DNA of 64,000 nucleotides from Acidimicrobiales bacterium. Lineage in GTDB: Bacteria > Actinomycetota > Acidimicrobiia > Acidimicrobiales > Iamiaceae. Each line of letters opens with the position of its first letter. The stretch's first letter is position 1. The translations under genes were made by a program, and so were the position numbers. The notes beneath the pieces are model-generated. The model did not search any database and was not told the origin of the DNA. It was given only the letters and a program-made list of their open reading frames with translations. Shown here one piece after another: positions 54,411-63,518 of the stretch. The DNA is taken from assembly GCA_030447445.1 (NCBI GenBank), contig JAUJOW010000015.1:12724-76723 (forward strand). Direction: 5' to 3'.

Positions 54411-54830
54411 TCAGGACACCGCCGCGGCGATGAATGCAGTCACCAGGGTCCCGACTGCGAACAGGCCGTGCGCGATGACCACGGGAACCGGGAAGTGCTG
54501 CTCTGGCGGCGAGGTGGCGGCACCCGATCGCCCGGCGGGTACCGCTCGACGCTGCTGGAGCCACACGGCGAGCATGCTGAAGCCGAGCCCGGCGACGACG
54601 ACGAGCAGCCCGGCCGCCACCCAGCCGAGGCCGTCGCTGTCCGTCGCGACGTAGACGATCCACAGCACCAGACCGGTGGCCGCCAACGCGAAGTGGGACA
54701 GGATCTGCGGGGGGCGGATGCGCCGCTCCCCTCCCTGTTGACGCATGCCGCCCCGCTTGAGCCAGATGCCGAGCATCGCGAAGCCGCCGAGGGCGGTCAT
54801 GACCCAGAGGACGAGCGCTGTCACTTGCAT
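54411..54830 (-). CDS. Four-helix membrane protein with conserved histidines
   Basis: A 139-residue protein with four hydrophobic helices (ALVLWVMTALGGFAMLGIWL, ILSHFALAATGLVLWIVYVA, WVAAGLLVVVAGLGFSMLAVWL, VVIAHGLFAVGTLVTAFIAA). His residues in helix 2 (SHFAL) and helix 4 (IAHGL) face a plausible haem-b site. I know similar actinobacterial proteins but no assigned function. It lies between a DUF2231 protein and a cupredoxin in one operon, which suggests membrane electron transfer. Confidence 0.7.
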   Translation of the reverse strand: MQVTALVLWVMTALGGFAMLGIWLKRGGMRQQGGERRIRPPQILSHFALAATGLVLWIVYVATDSDGLGWVAAGLLVVVAGLGFSMLAVWLQQRRAVPAGRSGAATSPPEQHFPVPVVIAHGLFAVGTLVTAFIAAAVS

Positions 54831-54846
54831 CCTGGTTCTCCTTGGT

Positions 54847-55413
54847 TCATCGAGTGGACTCTTTCGCTTCGGTCACTTCTCCGGCGACACCTGCGGCGCC
54901 GCCTTGCTCCCGGCCCGCCGCGAGCACCCGCACGCCGTGCACGAACACGAGCGACCCTCCGAGCCACCCGCCCACGCCCAGCACCGCGGTCCCCGACAGG
55001 GTCAGGACCAGGCCCAGCGTGGTCACCCGCCCCTCCTGGTAGCCGCTGTACTGCGCCCAAGCAGCGAGGCCCAACAGCGTCACTGCGACGAGCATCACGG
55101 TGAGGTGCCATGTCGCAGTACGCCACTGTCGTGAACCCCATTCGAGGAGGACCCAGTCGGCGAATCCGGTCGATGCGGTCGGCACTGACGCGATCAACCC
55201 GCCGATGGCCGCCAGCCACGCGCCGTGGCTCGCCTGCTCCTCGATGATCCCGACGTAGCCGATCACGGCCAAGGCCGACGCCAGGACGAACATCCCGACC
55301 GTGAGGTCGGTGAGCGGCGGGTGCAGCGGGTGCCCCGGCAAGCCCGTGACCAGCCGGGCCAGCCCACGTCGGTTCGCCCGTCGATCGTCCTCGTGGCGGT
55401 CAGGCCCGCTCAC
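54847..55413 (-). CDS. DUF2231 membrane protein, possible haem binder
   Basis: A 188-residue protein with four membrane helices. The conserved GLPGHPLHPPLTDLTVGMFVLA opens the first helix, and TWHLTVMLVAVTLLGLAAW and VLTLSGTAVLGVGGWLGGSLVF follow. The HPLHP motif defines DUF2231, thought to bind haem in the membrane. Translation starts at a GTG overlapping the zinc-finger gene by four bases. It shares a transcript with the sigma factor, the four-helix protein and the cupredoxin. Confidence 0.85.
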   Translation of the reverse strand: MSGPDRHEDDRRANRRGLARLVTGLPGHPLHPPLTDLTVGMFVLASALAVIGYVGIIEEQASHGAWLAAIGGLIASVPTASTGFADWVLLEWGSRQWRTATWHLTVMLVAVTLLGLAAWAQYSGYQEGRVTTLGLVLTLSGTAVLGVGGWLGGSLVFVHGVRVLAAGREQGGAAGVAGEVTEAKESTR

Positions 55414-55646
55414 GCCCGCTCCTCGTGATGGAGGAGCTCCACGAGGCTGGCGTGATCCTCGGCGCACGCAGGGCAGCCAATCAGGTGCTCTCGCATGCCG
55501 GGGAAGGCCTCGTCGGCCTGTCGCCCGGAGAGGACGGCCTCGACGTGTCGATCGAGCACGGCGAAGCACTCGTCACAGCTCAGCTCCGGACCCGTCGGTC
55601 CGAGCAGCCGTTCGAGGCGCTGGCGAGCGCGGTGCTGTTCGCTCAC
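55410..55646 (-). CDS. Zinc-finger anti-sigma factor-like protein
   Basis: A 78-residue soluble protein with a ZAS-type motif near the end (MREHLIGCPACAEDHASLVELL, HxxxCxxC) and an upstream CDECFAVLDRHVEAVL helix. It lacks a membrane domain, as in RsrA-type redox anti-sigmas. It likely binds the sigma factor encoded directly upstream and releases it on thiol oxidation or zinc loss. It overlaps both neighbours by four bases. Confidence 0.82.
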   Translation of the reverse strand: MSEQHRARQRLERLLGPTGPELSCDECFAVLDRHVEAVLSGRQADEAFPGMREHLIGCPACAEDHASLVELLHHEERA

Positions 55647-56314
55647 CGGTCCGCCCCCTCTCCGGCCAGCGGGATGAAGCCGGCCTCGACCAGGTGCGCC
55701 CGAAGCTTCCGCCGGGCATCGTGCAGCGTCTTGTACAAGGCGCTGCGCGTGGTGCTCAGGCGCTCAGCAAGGACGTCGATGGGCACGCCATGTCCGATCA
55801 GGGTCACGAACACCTCGCGCTGGTGAGGGGTGAGCACCTCCTCGACGGCAGTCCGTAGCTCCCCGAGCAAGGCGTATGTTTCCGCTTCCTCCGCCGGCGA
55901 GGCACCCGTGTCAGCCAGCAGCGGCCAGTCGTTGTGGTCGAGCGGTACTTCCCGGCCGCGCCAGGCCCGTCGGCGCAGGCGGACGCCGGCACCGAGGAGG
56001 GCGAACTTGTAGGCCCAGGTGGTGAACCGGCTCTCGCCGCGGAAGTCGTCGAGGCGGGCCAGGACCGCCACGACCGCATCGTCCGCAGTCTCGAGGGCGA
56101 GGATGTCGGCCTCTTCCGCAGCGAGGTCGCTGACGCCTCTCGTGCGACGGTGGATCTCGAAGCGAGCTGCCCGGACCATCAGCTCGTGGAGGCGAAGGAT
56201 GGCGTCGTCACGCGCAGCGCCGTTCCCCCGCAGCGCGCCCAACCAGTGCCGTGATTCGACGTCCAGCGCGACTGGCGCGTCAGCTTCGGCCGCCGCGCGT
56301 GAGGGATCAACCAC
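55643..56314 (-). CDS. ECF-type RNA polymerase sigma factor
   Basis: About 223 residues. Region 2 is RLHELMVRAARFEIHRRTRG, ADILALETADDAVVAVLARL and RGESRFTTWAYKFALL. Region 4 is LTPHQREVFVTLIGHGVPIDVLAERLSTTRSALYKTLHDA. It should direct polymerase to stress promoters and is held by the zinc-finger protein that follows. The GTG at 56314 is used; the ORF upstream of it is a different frame of a small gene. It likely controls the DUF2231, four-helix and cupredoxin genes. Confidence 0.85.
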   Translation of the reverse strand: MVDPSRAAAEADAPVALDVESRHWLGALRGNGAARDDAILRLHELMVRAARFEIHRRTRGVSDLAAEEADILALETADDAVVAVLARLDDFRGESRFTTWAYKFALLGAGVRLRRRAWRGREVPLDHNDWPLLADTGASPAEEAETYALLGELRTAVEEVLTPHQREVFVTLIGHGVPIDVLAERLSTTRSALYKTLHDARRKLRAHLVEAGFIPLAGEGADR

Positions 56315-56501
56315 CGCCGCCGCCCCTGTCTCGAGCGCCGCCGGCGAGGAGGCCGGCAACGACGTCGGCGGGCCAGCCCTCGTCCACCATCTCGACCAGC
56401 ACATGAAGATCGATGGTCGGATCAAGCGAGACGCGAAGCGCCAGACCGGCCTCGAGACCCACGATCCCCAGGTAGCGGCGACGCCAGTCGAGGAGCGCCA
56501 T
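56307..56501 (-). CDS. Small helical protein upstream of the sigma factor
   Basis: A 64-residue protein (MALLDWRRRYLGIVGLEAGL, then DPTIDLHVLVEMVDEGWPADVVAGLLAG). The DLH.L...VD.G.P...A..I/LA pattern is one I recall in short actinobacterial proteins of unknown function. Its stop overlaps the sigma start by eight bases, so it may be the first gene of the operon. The end is a run of glycines, which may not be coding. Confidence 0.5.
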   Translation of the reverse strand: MALLDWRRRYLGIVGLEAGLALRVSLDPTIDLHVLVEMVDEGWPADVVAGLLAGGARDRGGGGG

Positions 56502-56838
56502 GGCACCGCCCACACCGGCCAGCTCCCGTCCCACACTCACAAGAGGGTTAGTGTCATCCGGCTCCTGATCCTTACCTTCCTCGTCGCGTGGCTTTGTGCC
56601 ACGGACGCAGATGAGCCAGACAAAGACGTGCCGAGCGACCACGAACGGCCCGTCGCAGGACACCCGGATGGCGCAAGCACGCGGCAGCGCCACGGGTGAC
56701 CGAGGGGCGACTGTTGCGCCAGTTGACGCGATGGCCACGATCCGCAGGTGCTGGGAGGGCTCCGAAGCGGGTGGCCCGCGATTCGACGCCCCGCCGTCCG
56801 CCCTTCCAAGTGGGCCTCCCGCTCCACATCGAGGCCAG
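56502..56838. other. Gene-free stretch between the sigma operon and a transposase fragment
   Basis: No protein is recognisable. The sigma operon promoter should lie in its first 100 bases. The rest seems to be the left flank of the inserted transposase fragment, whose frame is open here but without homology. Confidence 0.4.
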
Positions 56839-57507
56839 GTCAAGAGCATCTACGACACCGCACTGCGTGGCGTCCACCACCAGCGGCTCCTGCGCGACCT
56901 CGGCTGGCTGCCGGTCAACCGGGTCACCGCCGAAAAGGCCGCAAAGACCCGCAAGCCCCGCCGGGCCGGCCACCGCCGCGTCGAGAAGTCCGCCCACATC
57001 GAGGACCGCGCCATCACCCTGGCCGCCGGTACCAACAAGACCATCTCGCTGTTCAGCCGAGGCGGCGCCGTCGGCATCGGGACCCTCGCCGACACCGGCG
57101 AGAGGCTCTTCACCGAACTCCCCCGAGTACGAACCCACCGCAACGCCGACAAGTCCGGCTACCGCTGGTACAACGACTACCGGCTCCCCGACCACCTCGG
57201 CGGCGGAACCATAACCATCCGCCTTCACGGCAACGCGGATGACCAGGGCCGCCGGTTCAACCGCACCGAGAACGTCCGACCGATCCCCCCCACCGACCCC
57301 GACTTCGCCCGGCTCTACCGGCTCCGCAACGACGCTGAGTCCATCAACCGAGCCCTCGACGACACGCTCTGGCTCCGACGGGCCCACTCGATCGGCCACG
57401 AACGCCAACACCTCAACCTGCTCACACACGCACTCGTCGTGAACTCGGTCGCCCTGCACCGACACCGCCAGCGCAGCAGCGACCCGCCGCTCCCGCGCGC
57501 CGCCTGA
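56839..57507 (+). mobile_element. Transposase-like fragment (DDE type), N-terminus missing
   Basis: From about 56839 the frame reads IYDTALRGVHHQRLLRDLGW, HRRVEKSAHIEDRAITL, KSGYRWYNDYRLPDHLGG and ends RLRNDAESINRALDDTLWLRRAHSIGHERQHLNLLTHALVV. The final RNDAES.N..LDDTL pattern resembles the catalytic-Glu region of actinobacterial DDE transposases. About 220 residues are present; the helix-turn-helix part and the first Asp are not. No inverted repeats are clear. It sits 169 bases before a tRNA gene, a common insertion site. Confidence 0.6.
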
Positions 57508-57675
57508 ACCGCCCGGGCAGCCGAGCCAGGCGGCTTCGGCGCGTCTCGAACCTCCGCCGGACCCTCCCTCGAGGGGATCACGCCCGAGCGGGCGGCATCA
57601 CCCCCGTACGATGACCCGCATCGTGTCCGGCCCGAGGAACGCGGGAGGTTTTCTCCCGCGTTCTCCGCCGGCCCC

Positions 57676-57748
57676 GCCCGAGTAGCTCAGTCGGTCAGAG
57701 CAGGCGCCTTGTAAGCGTCAGGCCGTGGGTTCGACTCCACCTCGGGCT
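57676..57748 (+). tRNA. tRNA-Thr (anticodon TGT)
   Basis: The seven-base acceptor stem (GCCCGAG with CTCGGGC), D arm (GCTCAGTCGGTCAGAGC), anticodon loop CTTGTAA with anticodon TGT, and T arm (GTGGGTTCGACTCCAC) all fold. The discriminator base is T and no CCA is encoded. It reads ACA codons. The transposase fragment ends upstream of it. Confidence 0.95.
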
Positions 57749-57794
57749 CGTTGAACGACCACCGCGAGCGGCCGCCAGGCGGCGGCTCGTGCAC

Positions 57795-58348
57795 TCAGCC
57801 GGGGCTTGGGGGCGGGCCGGCGGCTGCGTCGGCGAGGTCGGTCAGGTCGGCTGAGCGCGCCGGCGACACCGGCCAGCTGGTCGTTGACGGTGAGGACCGA
57901 CGGGCCGATGACGTTGCACTGCGACTCGATGGCCCGCACCCCGAAGGCCACCTTGCCCAGCAGCGCCGAGGTGCGGCGCAGCGAGGCGGAGATGCGGAGC
58001 AGGTAGTAGACGAGCACGACGGCCACGAGCACGATCTCGACGATCGTCAGCGTGACCAGCAGTGGGGTCATCGCCGCGCCTCCTCGGAGGGGCTTGGTCT
58101 GCGGGGTCAACAGCGCCACGTGCTGCATCGCCTCGTCGGTCAGCATGTCGAGCCGCTTGGAGGTCTCGGGGAGCAGCCAGGTCGTCGCCGTGTTGCGTGC
58201 GACCTCCTTGCCGGCCTGCCAGACGAGACCAGCGCCGCGCTCGATGCGGTGGACCTGGCGCAGGAGCATCTCGAGGAGGACGACGGCGACGACGGCCACG
58301 ACGAGTCCCAGGCCGAGGCAGATGAACCAGTAGGCCCTCGTCGCTCAC
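57795..58348 (-). CDS. Two-part small membrane protein of the hydrogenase locus, frameshifted at both ends
   Basis: The frame has one membrane helix near the start (YWFICLGLGLVVAVVAVVLLEMLL), a helical LRQVHRIERGAGLVWQAGKEV part, then an internal ATG and a second helix (TPLLVTLTIVEIVLVAVVLVYYLL) with SASLRRTSALLGKVAFGVRAIESQC. Homologues I recall are two separate genes; here they are read as one, perhaps through loss of a stop. The start needs a one-base correction near 58335 (VSDE/AYWFI). The end needs one near 57852 (GAL/ADLTDLADAA-stop at 57795). Without it the frame runs into the tRNA gene. Confidence 0.55.
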
Positions 58349-58593
58349 GCGACCTCCGGGGGTGAGGCTCGTGCAGCGTCGGCCGCCGCCTCGACGATGC
58401 GTTCGGCTGTCTTCACGGTCGCGCCGAGCTGCCAGAGCCCTTCGGTGCCGTCGCGCACGTCGTGCAGGCCGGCGACGATCGCCTCCGCCTTCTCCGCCGT
58501 CCGCCGTGCGCCGACGATCAGCATCAGCAGCACGGCCACGACGATGACCACCACGAGCGCCCCGATGAGTATGCCGAGCAACCAACCGTTCAC
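58345..58593 (-). CDS. Small single-helix membrane protein upstream of the hydrogenase
   Basis: An 82-residue protein with one membrane helix (MNGWLLGILIGALVVVIVVA, VLLMLIVGARR) and a cytoplasmic helix (TAEKAEAIVAGLHDVRDGTEGLWQLG). Its stop overlaps the next gene's GTG by four bases. It is divergent from the hydrogenase genes with 121 bases between starts, which should hold both promoters. Function unknown; it may anchor or support the hydrogenase at the membrane. Confidence 0.65.
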   Translation of the reverse strand: MNGWLLGILIGALVVVIVVAVLLMLIVGARRTAEKAEAIVAGLHDVRDGTEGLWQLGATVKTAERIVEAAADAARASPPEVA

Positions 58594-58714
58594 GGGGCCT
58601 CCGGGGGCCGCAGCGAGAGGTCCAGCTCGGCGAGCATAACCGCGTTCGCCGGTAGGTGTACGGTGCCACTACAGGCGATCTGATCCAGCCACGGGCCTCG
58701 CACAGGAGCGGCAG

Positions 58715-60061
58715 ATGGCAGACCGGCAGACGAGGACACCTCGCCAGCTCGACCGCACGCCGGCGGAGGAGCTCTTCGAAGAGCTGGGCCCGGTGGACCG
58801 CTACCACGACTACGAGGAGCTCGGCGACTTCGGCATGCCGGCGCGGGCGATGATGGAGGACCTGATCCCGCCTATGAGCGCGCCCGAGCGCTTCGGGCCG
58901 CTCGAGAAGGTGCCGTTCTGGTTCGCCGGGGCCAGCTGCGACGGGTGCAGCGTGGCGGTCACGGGGGGGACCACGCCGAGCCTCGAGAGCATGCTGCTCG
59001 GGGCCCACCCCGGCATCCCGCGGGTCGTGCTCCACCACCCGGTCCTCAACGTGGAGGCCGGCGCCCACTACCTGCGGCCGGCCGAGCAGGCCGTCCTCGG
59101 CGAGATCGACGCGCGCTACGTCGTCATCCTCGAGGGCTCGATCATGGACGAGGTGGCGGCGTACCGCTCCGGCGGGTACTGGTCGGCGCAGGGCGAGGAG
59201 CCATGGGGGCCCGACGGCGACGTGCGGCCGGTCAGCGCCACCGAGTGGATCGCCCGGCTGGCGCCGAACGCCGCCGCCATGATCGCCATCGGCACCTGCG
59301 CGACGTGGGGCGGCATCCCGGCGGCGGAGGGCAACCCCACCGGCGCCATGAGCCTCATGGACTTCCTGGGCAAGGACTACCGGTCGGTCCTCGGTGTCCC
59401 CGTCGTGAACGTGCCGGGCTGTCCGCCGATCGGTGACAACTTCAACGAGACGGTGGCCGCCGTCCTGTACTTCCTCCAGGGCTTCGGGCCGCTGCCCGAG
59501 TTCGACGAGCTGGGCCGCCCGGGCGGCTGTTCGGCGAGACGGTGCACCGCCGCTGCGTGCGCGGCGCCTACTACGAGGAAGGCATCTTCGCCCAGGAGTT
59601 CGGTGACCCGGAGTGCCTCGTGGAGATCGGCTGTTGGGGCCCGGTCGTCAACTGCAACATCACCTCCCGAGGCATGATCAACCACGTCGGTGGCTGCATG
59701 AACGCCGGCGGCGCCTGCATCGGCTGCACCATGCCGGGCTTCCCCGACAAGTTCACCCCGTTCTACAAGCGTCCGCCCGGCTCGCTGCCTTCGACGACCG
59801 TGTCTCGGATGGTCGGCAGCGTCATCCGGCCGCTGCGCAAGTTCAGCAACAACAACCTCAACCGCGAGGTGCGGTGGGACCGCCAGAGCGCCACGCCGAG
59901 CGCTTTCTCGCGAGAAGTACGAGCCGTCGCCGCTGGCCGACGTCAGCCACAAGTTCTACGACAAGGTGCGCCGCGCCAAGGACACCGCCCGCAACGACGC
60001 CGACGTCTGGGGCAAGCGGGAAGAGGCCCCGAGCGGCGGTAGCCCCAACCCCCGCGTCTGA
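58715..60061 (+). CDS. hhyS: [NiFe]-hydrogenase small subunit, group 1h-like, two frameshifts
   Basis: Joined from three frames, this is about 449 residues. The proximal-cluster region is WFAGASCDGCSVAVTGGTTP, then GTCATWGGIPAAEGNPTGA and VPGCPPIGDNFNETVAAVLYF. After a lost base near 59528 it continues GETVHRRCVRGAYYEEGIFA, LVEIGCWGPVVNCNITSRGM and GGCMNAGGACIGCTMPGFPD, the medial and distal cluster cysteines. A second break is near 59905. The EGNPTGAMSL region and lack of a Tat signal fit group 1h high-affinity, O2-tolerant enzymes that oxidise atmospheric H2. Start by AGGAG seven bases upstream of the ATG. Confidence 0.88.
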
Positions 60062-60082
60062 CGCTGACAGGAGCTTGCGCAC

Positions 60083-61983
60083 ATGTGCTTCAAGACGTTG
60101 CCGGTCGAGTTCGACGAGCGTGGCAACGCCACGCTTCGAGGCGGCATCCCCGATCCCTACGACGTCACGGTGGCCAAGCCCGATCTCGACCTGGACGAGA
60201 CCGAGCGCAGGAGAAGATCGAGCGCCTGGTGGCCCGGAACGGGCACATCAAGGACCTCAACATGGACCCGGTCACCCGCATCGCCGGCGCCCTGGCCGTG
60301 CACGTGACGGCGGACCTCGAGCAGAGCCAGTACCTCGATTCGCACGCGCAGGCCACGCTGTTCCGGGGCTACGAGGTCATCCTCATGGGCCGCGATCCGC
60401 GCGACGCCATCTTCGTGTCGTCCCGGGCCTGTGGCGTGTGCGGAGGGGTGCACGCGCACGCCGCCGCCTACGCCATCGAGGCGGCCATGGGCGTCTCCCC
60501 GCCGCCGCTGGGCACGGTGGTGCGCAACATGACCGAGGCGGCGGAGATGGGCTACGACAACCCGCTGCACCTCTACCTGCTGGCCGGGCCCGACTACTCC
60601 GAGGCCGTGCTCAAGGCCTCGAACCCGGAGCTGTGGCCGAAGGCCGAGTCCTGGCCGTGCCCGAACGCCGACATCCACGGCTTCAAGACGATGGCCGAGC
60701 TCGCCGCCGCGCTGAACCCGCTGACCGGCAAGCTCTACCGTGAGGGCCTGGAGTTCACCCGGCTCGCGCGGGAGATGGTCGTCCTGCTGACCGGCAAGTA
60801 CCCGCACCCCGAGAACGTCGTCCCCGGCGGTGTGTCGACCACCCTCACCCTGCAGACCCTCAACGAGTTCCACTCCCGCCTGGGCAAGATCTACGACTAC
60901 GCCCAGCGGATGCTCGCCGTCTGGGACGACATCCCCGCCTTCTTCTACGAGGCCGACGAGCGCTACCAGCTCGTGGGGTACCGGCCGACGAGCCACATCG
61001 ACCCTGGCTACTGGGACGACCCGTACGCCTACGACGCCACCTACGAGAACTGCAACAGCTGGGGCGAGAAGCGCTGGTCGACCCCTGGTGTCGTGCTGGA
61101 CGGCGAGCTCGTCACCACCCGGCTCACCGACATCAACATCGGCTGGGAGGAGTTCGTCGAGCACTCCTACTACGAGAAGTCGGACACGTCCCGCTACGCC
61201 ACCGACATGATCGGCAACCCCATCTCGCCGTACCACCCCTGGAACAAGCGGACGCTGCCCAAGCCCGGTGCCCGTGACTGGAAGGACAAGTACACCTGGG
61301 CCTGCGCGCCGCGCTGGGACCGCCAGGTCGTGGAGGCCGGCTGCTACTCGCGTCTGCTGATCACGGCGATGGCGCAGAAGATGCCGGCCAGCGACTTCAT
61401 GCACGCCACCGGTCACAGCATGCGGTTCGTCATCCCGAAGGGCGAGTATGGCGAGCGCGAGGTCGAGTGGCACGCCCCGGAGCGCTGGAACGCCTTGGAG
61501 CGCAACCGGGGCCGGGCCTACCACTACCTGTTCAGCCAGCTCGTCGCCTTGGAGAGCCTGCTCGACGCCTACAAGCTCATGAAGCAGGGCGAGAAGCGGG
61601 TGGCGGCGATGGACCCGAACCAGCTCGAGAAGGCCATCCCGACCGACGAGCGGCGCAGCGTCGGCTGGTGGGGCGCCGGCCGGGGCTGGCTCACCCACCA
61701 CCTGGTGATGGACAAGGGCAAGGTCACCAACTACCAGATCTGCACCCCCTCGACCATCAACGCCTCGCCGCGGGACCCGTGGGGCCAGCCGGGGCCCTAC
61801 GAGGAAGCGGTGATGAACACCCCGATCATCGAGGACGTCAGCGACCCGTCGCGGTTCACCAGCATCGACATGCTGCGGAGCATCCGCAGCTTCGACCCGT
61901 GCATGCCCTGCACCACCCACGCCCACACCGGTGACGGTGAGGTCGTGCGCGAGGTCAACACCTGCTCGTGCGGTGGTGACTGA
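60083..61983 (+). CDS. hhyL: [NiFe]-hydrogenase large subunit, group 1h-like, one frameshift
   Basis: About 634 residues. The N-terminus (MCFKTLPVEFDERGNATLRG) shifts frame near 60210 (one base lost) into NGHIKDLNMDPVTRIAGALAV. The L1 nickel site is SRACGVCGGVHAHAA and the L2 site is FDPCMPCTTHAHTG. These four cysteines hold the NiFe(CN)2CO centre. About 20 residues after the L2 His (ending TCSCGGD) would be removed by a maturation protease if processed as usual. It forms the catalytic dimer with the small subunit, 21 bases upstream. Confidence 0.9.
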
Positions 61984-61998
61984 GCCGGCACCGGCGCC

Positions 61999-62751
61999 GT
62001 GACGACCCTCGTCGGCGGGGTCAGCGAGCTGTTCCAGAGCGACCTGGACCTGGGCCGGCTGGCGGTCCAGCGCCTGCAGGGCGAGGACCTCGGGCCCGGC
62101 GTCACCGTCGAGGACCTCCACTACGGGGCGGTCGCCGTCGCGCAACGCCTCGAGGAGCTGCGGCCGGCCACCCTGGTGCTGGTCAGCGCCGTGGGTCGTG
62201 GCCGCCCGGCCGGCACCGTCGAGCGTCGACGCCTGGACCCGCCCCAGCTCGACACCGCGGTGGTGCAGGCGGCCGTTGGTGACGCCGTGACCGGCTACGT
62301 CCACCCCGACCTCGTGGTCGAGGTCGCCTCCGCCTTCGGGGTCCTGCCGCGCCGGACGGTGGCGGTCGAGGTGGAGCCCGAGGTCACCGGCTCCGGTGAG
62401 GGGCTCAGCACCTCGGCGGCGGCCGGCCTCGAGGTGGCGTTGGACCTGGTCCGCACCGAGGTCTCGCGGACGCCCCTGCTGGACCTGGCCGTCGAGCTGC
62501 GGTCGGTGGCGACGACGGGACGGCTCGAGGCGTCGAGTGCCCTGTCCGCTCTGCAGGAGCTGCTCGACGAGCTGTTGCAGCTCGACCGCGACGGGCGGTG
62601 GGGACGCACCTTCGCGTTGCGGGACCGCTTGAAGCTGCGCATCGCCGGGAGCCCCAGCAGCGAGGGGATGGACCACCGCGACTGGGGGCTGTGGTGGGCG
62701 CTGATCGAGGAGCTCGACCGCTTGGAGGCGGTGGACGCGGTGCCGCGCTAG
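61999..62751 (+). CDS. Hydrogenase-maturation-protease-like (M52) protein with altered metal site
   Basis: A 250-residue protein. Residues 1-150 follow the HybD/HycI fold: VGGVSELFQSDLDLGRLAVQ where the family has GxGN..DDGxG, then LRPATLVLVSAVGRGRPAGTV where it has LVxVDA...G.PG, then EVEPEVTGSGEGLS. The usual Ni-binding Glu and Asp are Leu and Ser here. The C-terminal 90 residues are a helical domain (LSALQELLDELLQLDRDG). It likely assists assembly of the hydrogenase but may not be a protease. It follows hhyL by 15 bases. Confidence 0.65.
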   Translation: MTTLVGGVSELFQSDLDLGRLAVQRLQGEDLGPGVTVEDLHYGAVAVAQRLEELRPATLVLVSAVGRGRPAGTVERRRLDPPQLDTAVVQAAVGDAVTGYVHPDLVVEVASAFGVLPRRTVAVEVEPEVTGSGEGLSTSAAAGLEVALDLVRTEVSRTPLLDLAVELRSVATTGRLEASSALSALQELLDELLQLDRDGRWGRTFALRDRLKLRIAGSPSSEGMDHRDWGLWWALIEELDRLEAVDAVPR

Positions 62752-63518
62752 CGGTCCACCACCAGCTCCGGGGGCTCGGCCGGCCCCTGCGGGTCCTCGA
62801 GGAGCCCGAGGTTGTGGGGTGGGATGGCCACGCGGTTGCCCCGCGCCGTCAACAAGACCAGCGCACCGTCGCCCAGCACGTCGACGGCCCCACCGACGAC
62901 CTCGGGACCGTCCGGGCCGAGGGGCAGCATGCGGGCCCGCACCGTACGGCCGAGCGTCGTGCAGCGGGGCCGGTAGTCGTCCAGGACCGCCTGCGGCGGC
63001 TGGGCCAGCCGCCGCTCCACGGCGTCGGCCAGCCGGGCCAGCAGGGGGCCCCGTGGGGGCGACGCGTCCTCGACGAGGGCGGTCATGCTCACCCACTCGG
63101 TGCGGCCCGGGCCGAGCTCGACGTAGACGCCCAGGCGGGCCAGCGGCGTCCCGTCGGCGCCGTGGACGACGTCGGGCCAGGCCAGACCGCTGTCGTCGGT
63201 GCCGGTGACGTCGTGCAGCCCGAGTAGCGCGGCGACGTAGGGCCATCCCTCCCGTTCCAGGGAAAGGTCATCGTCTCGGTGCAGGAGCGTGAACCCGAGT
63301 CCCCGACCGAGGTGCACCGTCCACGGCAGCCCCGCCCTGCCGCGAGGAGACGCCTGGTAGTCAGCGACCACGATCGCTCCCGACGGTGCGCCCTCCCGGG
63401 CCCACGCCATGGCGACCGGCTCGGTGGACAGCAGGGCCGGGTAGGCCCGCACGGGCCGGCCCCCGAGCGCCGCCGTCACCTGCGCCTGGTCGAGATCACT
63501 CGTCGGCACGTGGGTCAT
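62748..63518 (-). CDS. Biotin/lipoate ligase-like protein of the hydrogenase locus, degenerate active site
   Basis: A 256-residue protein with the biotin-protein-ligase fold: GAIVVADYQASPRGRAGLPW where ligases have GRGRxGRxW, then LAWPDVVHGADGTPLARLGVYVELGPG where they have WPNDV..KLAGI, then a C-terminal SH3-like barrel (RCTTLGRTVRARMLPLG). The catalytic Lys and the first Gly of the ATP loop are absent. It may bind but not activate a small molecule. It overlaps the next gene by four bases and converges on the protease-like gene. Confidence 0.62.
   Translation of the reverse strand: MTHVPTSDLDQAQVTAALGGRPVRAYPALLSTEPVAMAWAREGAPSGAIVVADYQASPRGRAGLPWTVHLGRGLGFTLLHRDDDLSLEREGWPYVAALLGLHDVTGTDDSGLAWPDVVHGADGTPLARLGVYVELGPGRTEWVSMTALVEDASPPRGPLLARLADAVERRLAQPPQAVLDDYRPRCTTLGRTVRARMLPLGPDGPEVVGGAVDVLGDGALVLLTARGNRVAIPPHNLGLLEDPQGPAEPPELVVDR

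Noticed and set aside
59500..60230. Selenocysteine or programmed frameshifting in the hydrogenase subunits
   Set aside because: Breaks are single-base and not at slippery heptamers. The metal-binding cysteines are encoded normally once the frame is restored.
60157..63246. A 1029-codon minus-strand frame opposite the hydrogenase large subunit
   Set aside because: Arg/Gly/His-rich shadow with no motif; the plus strand holds the Ni-site motifs.
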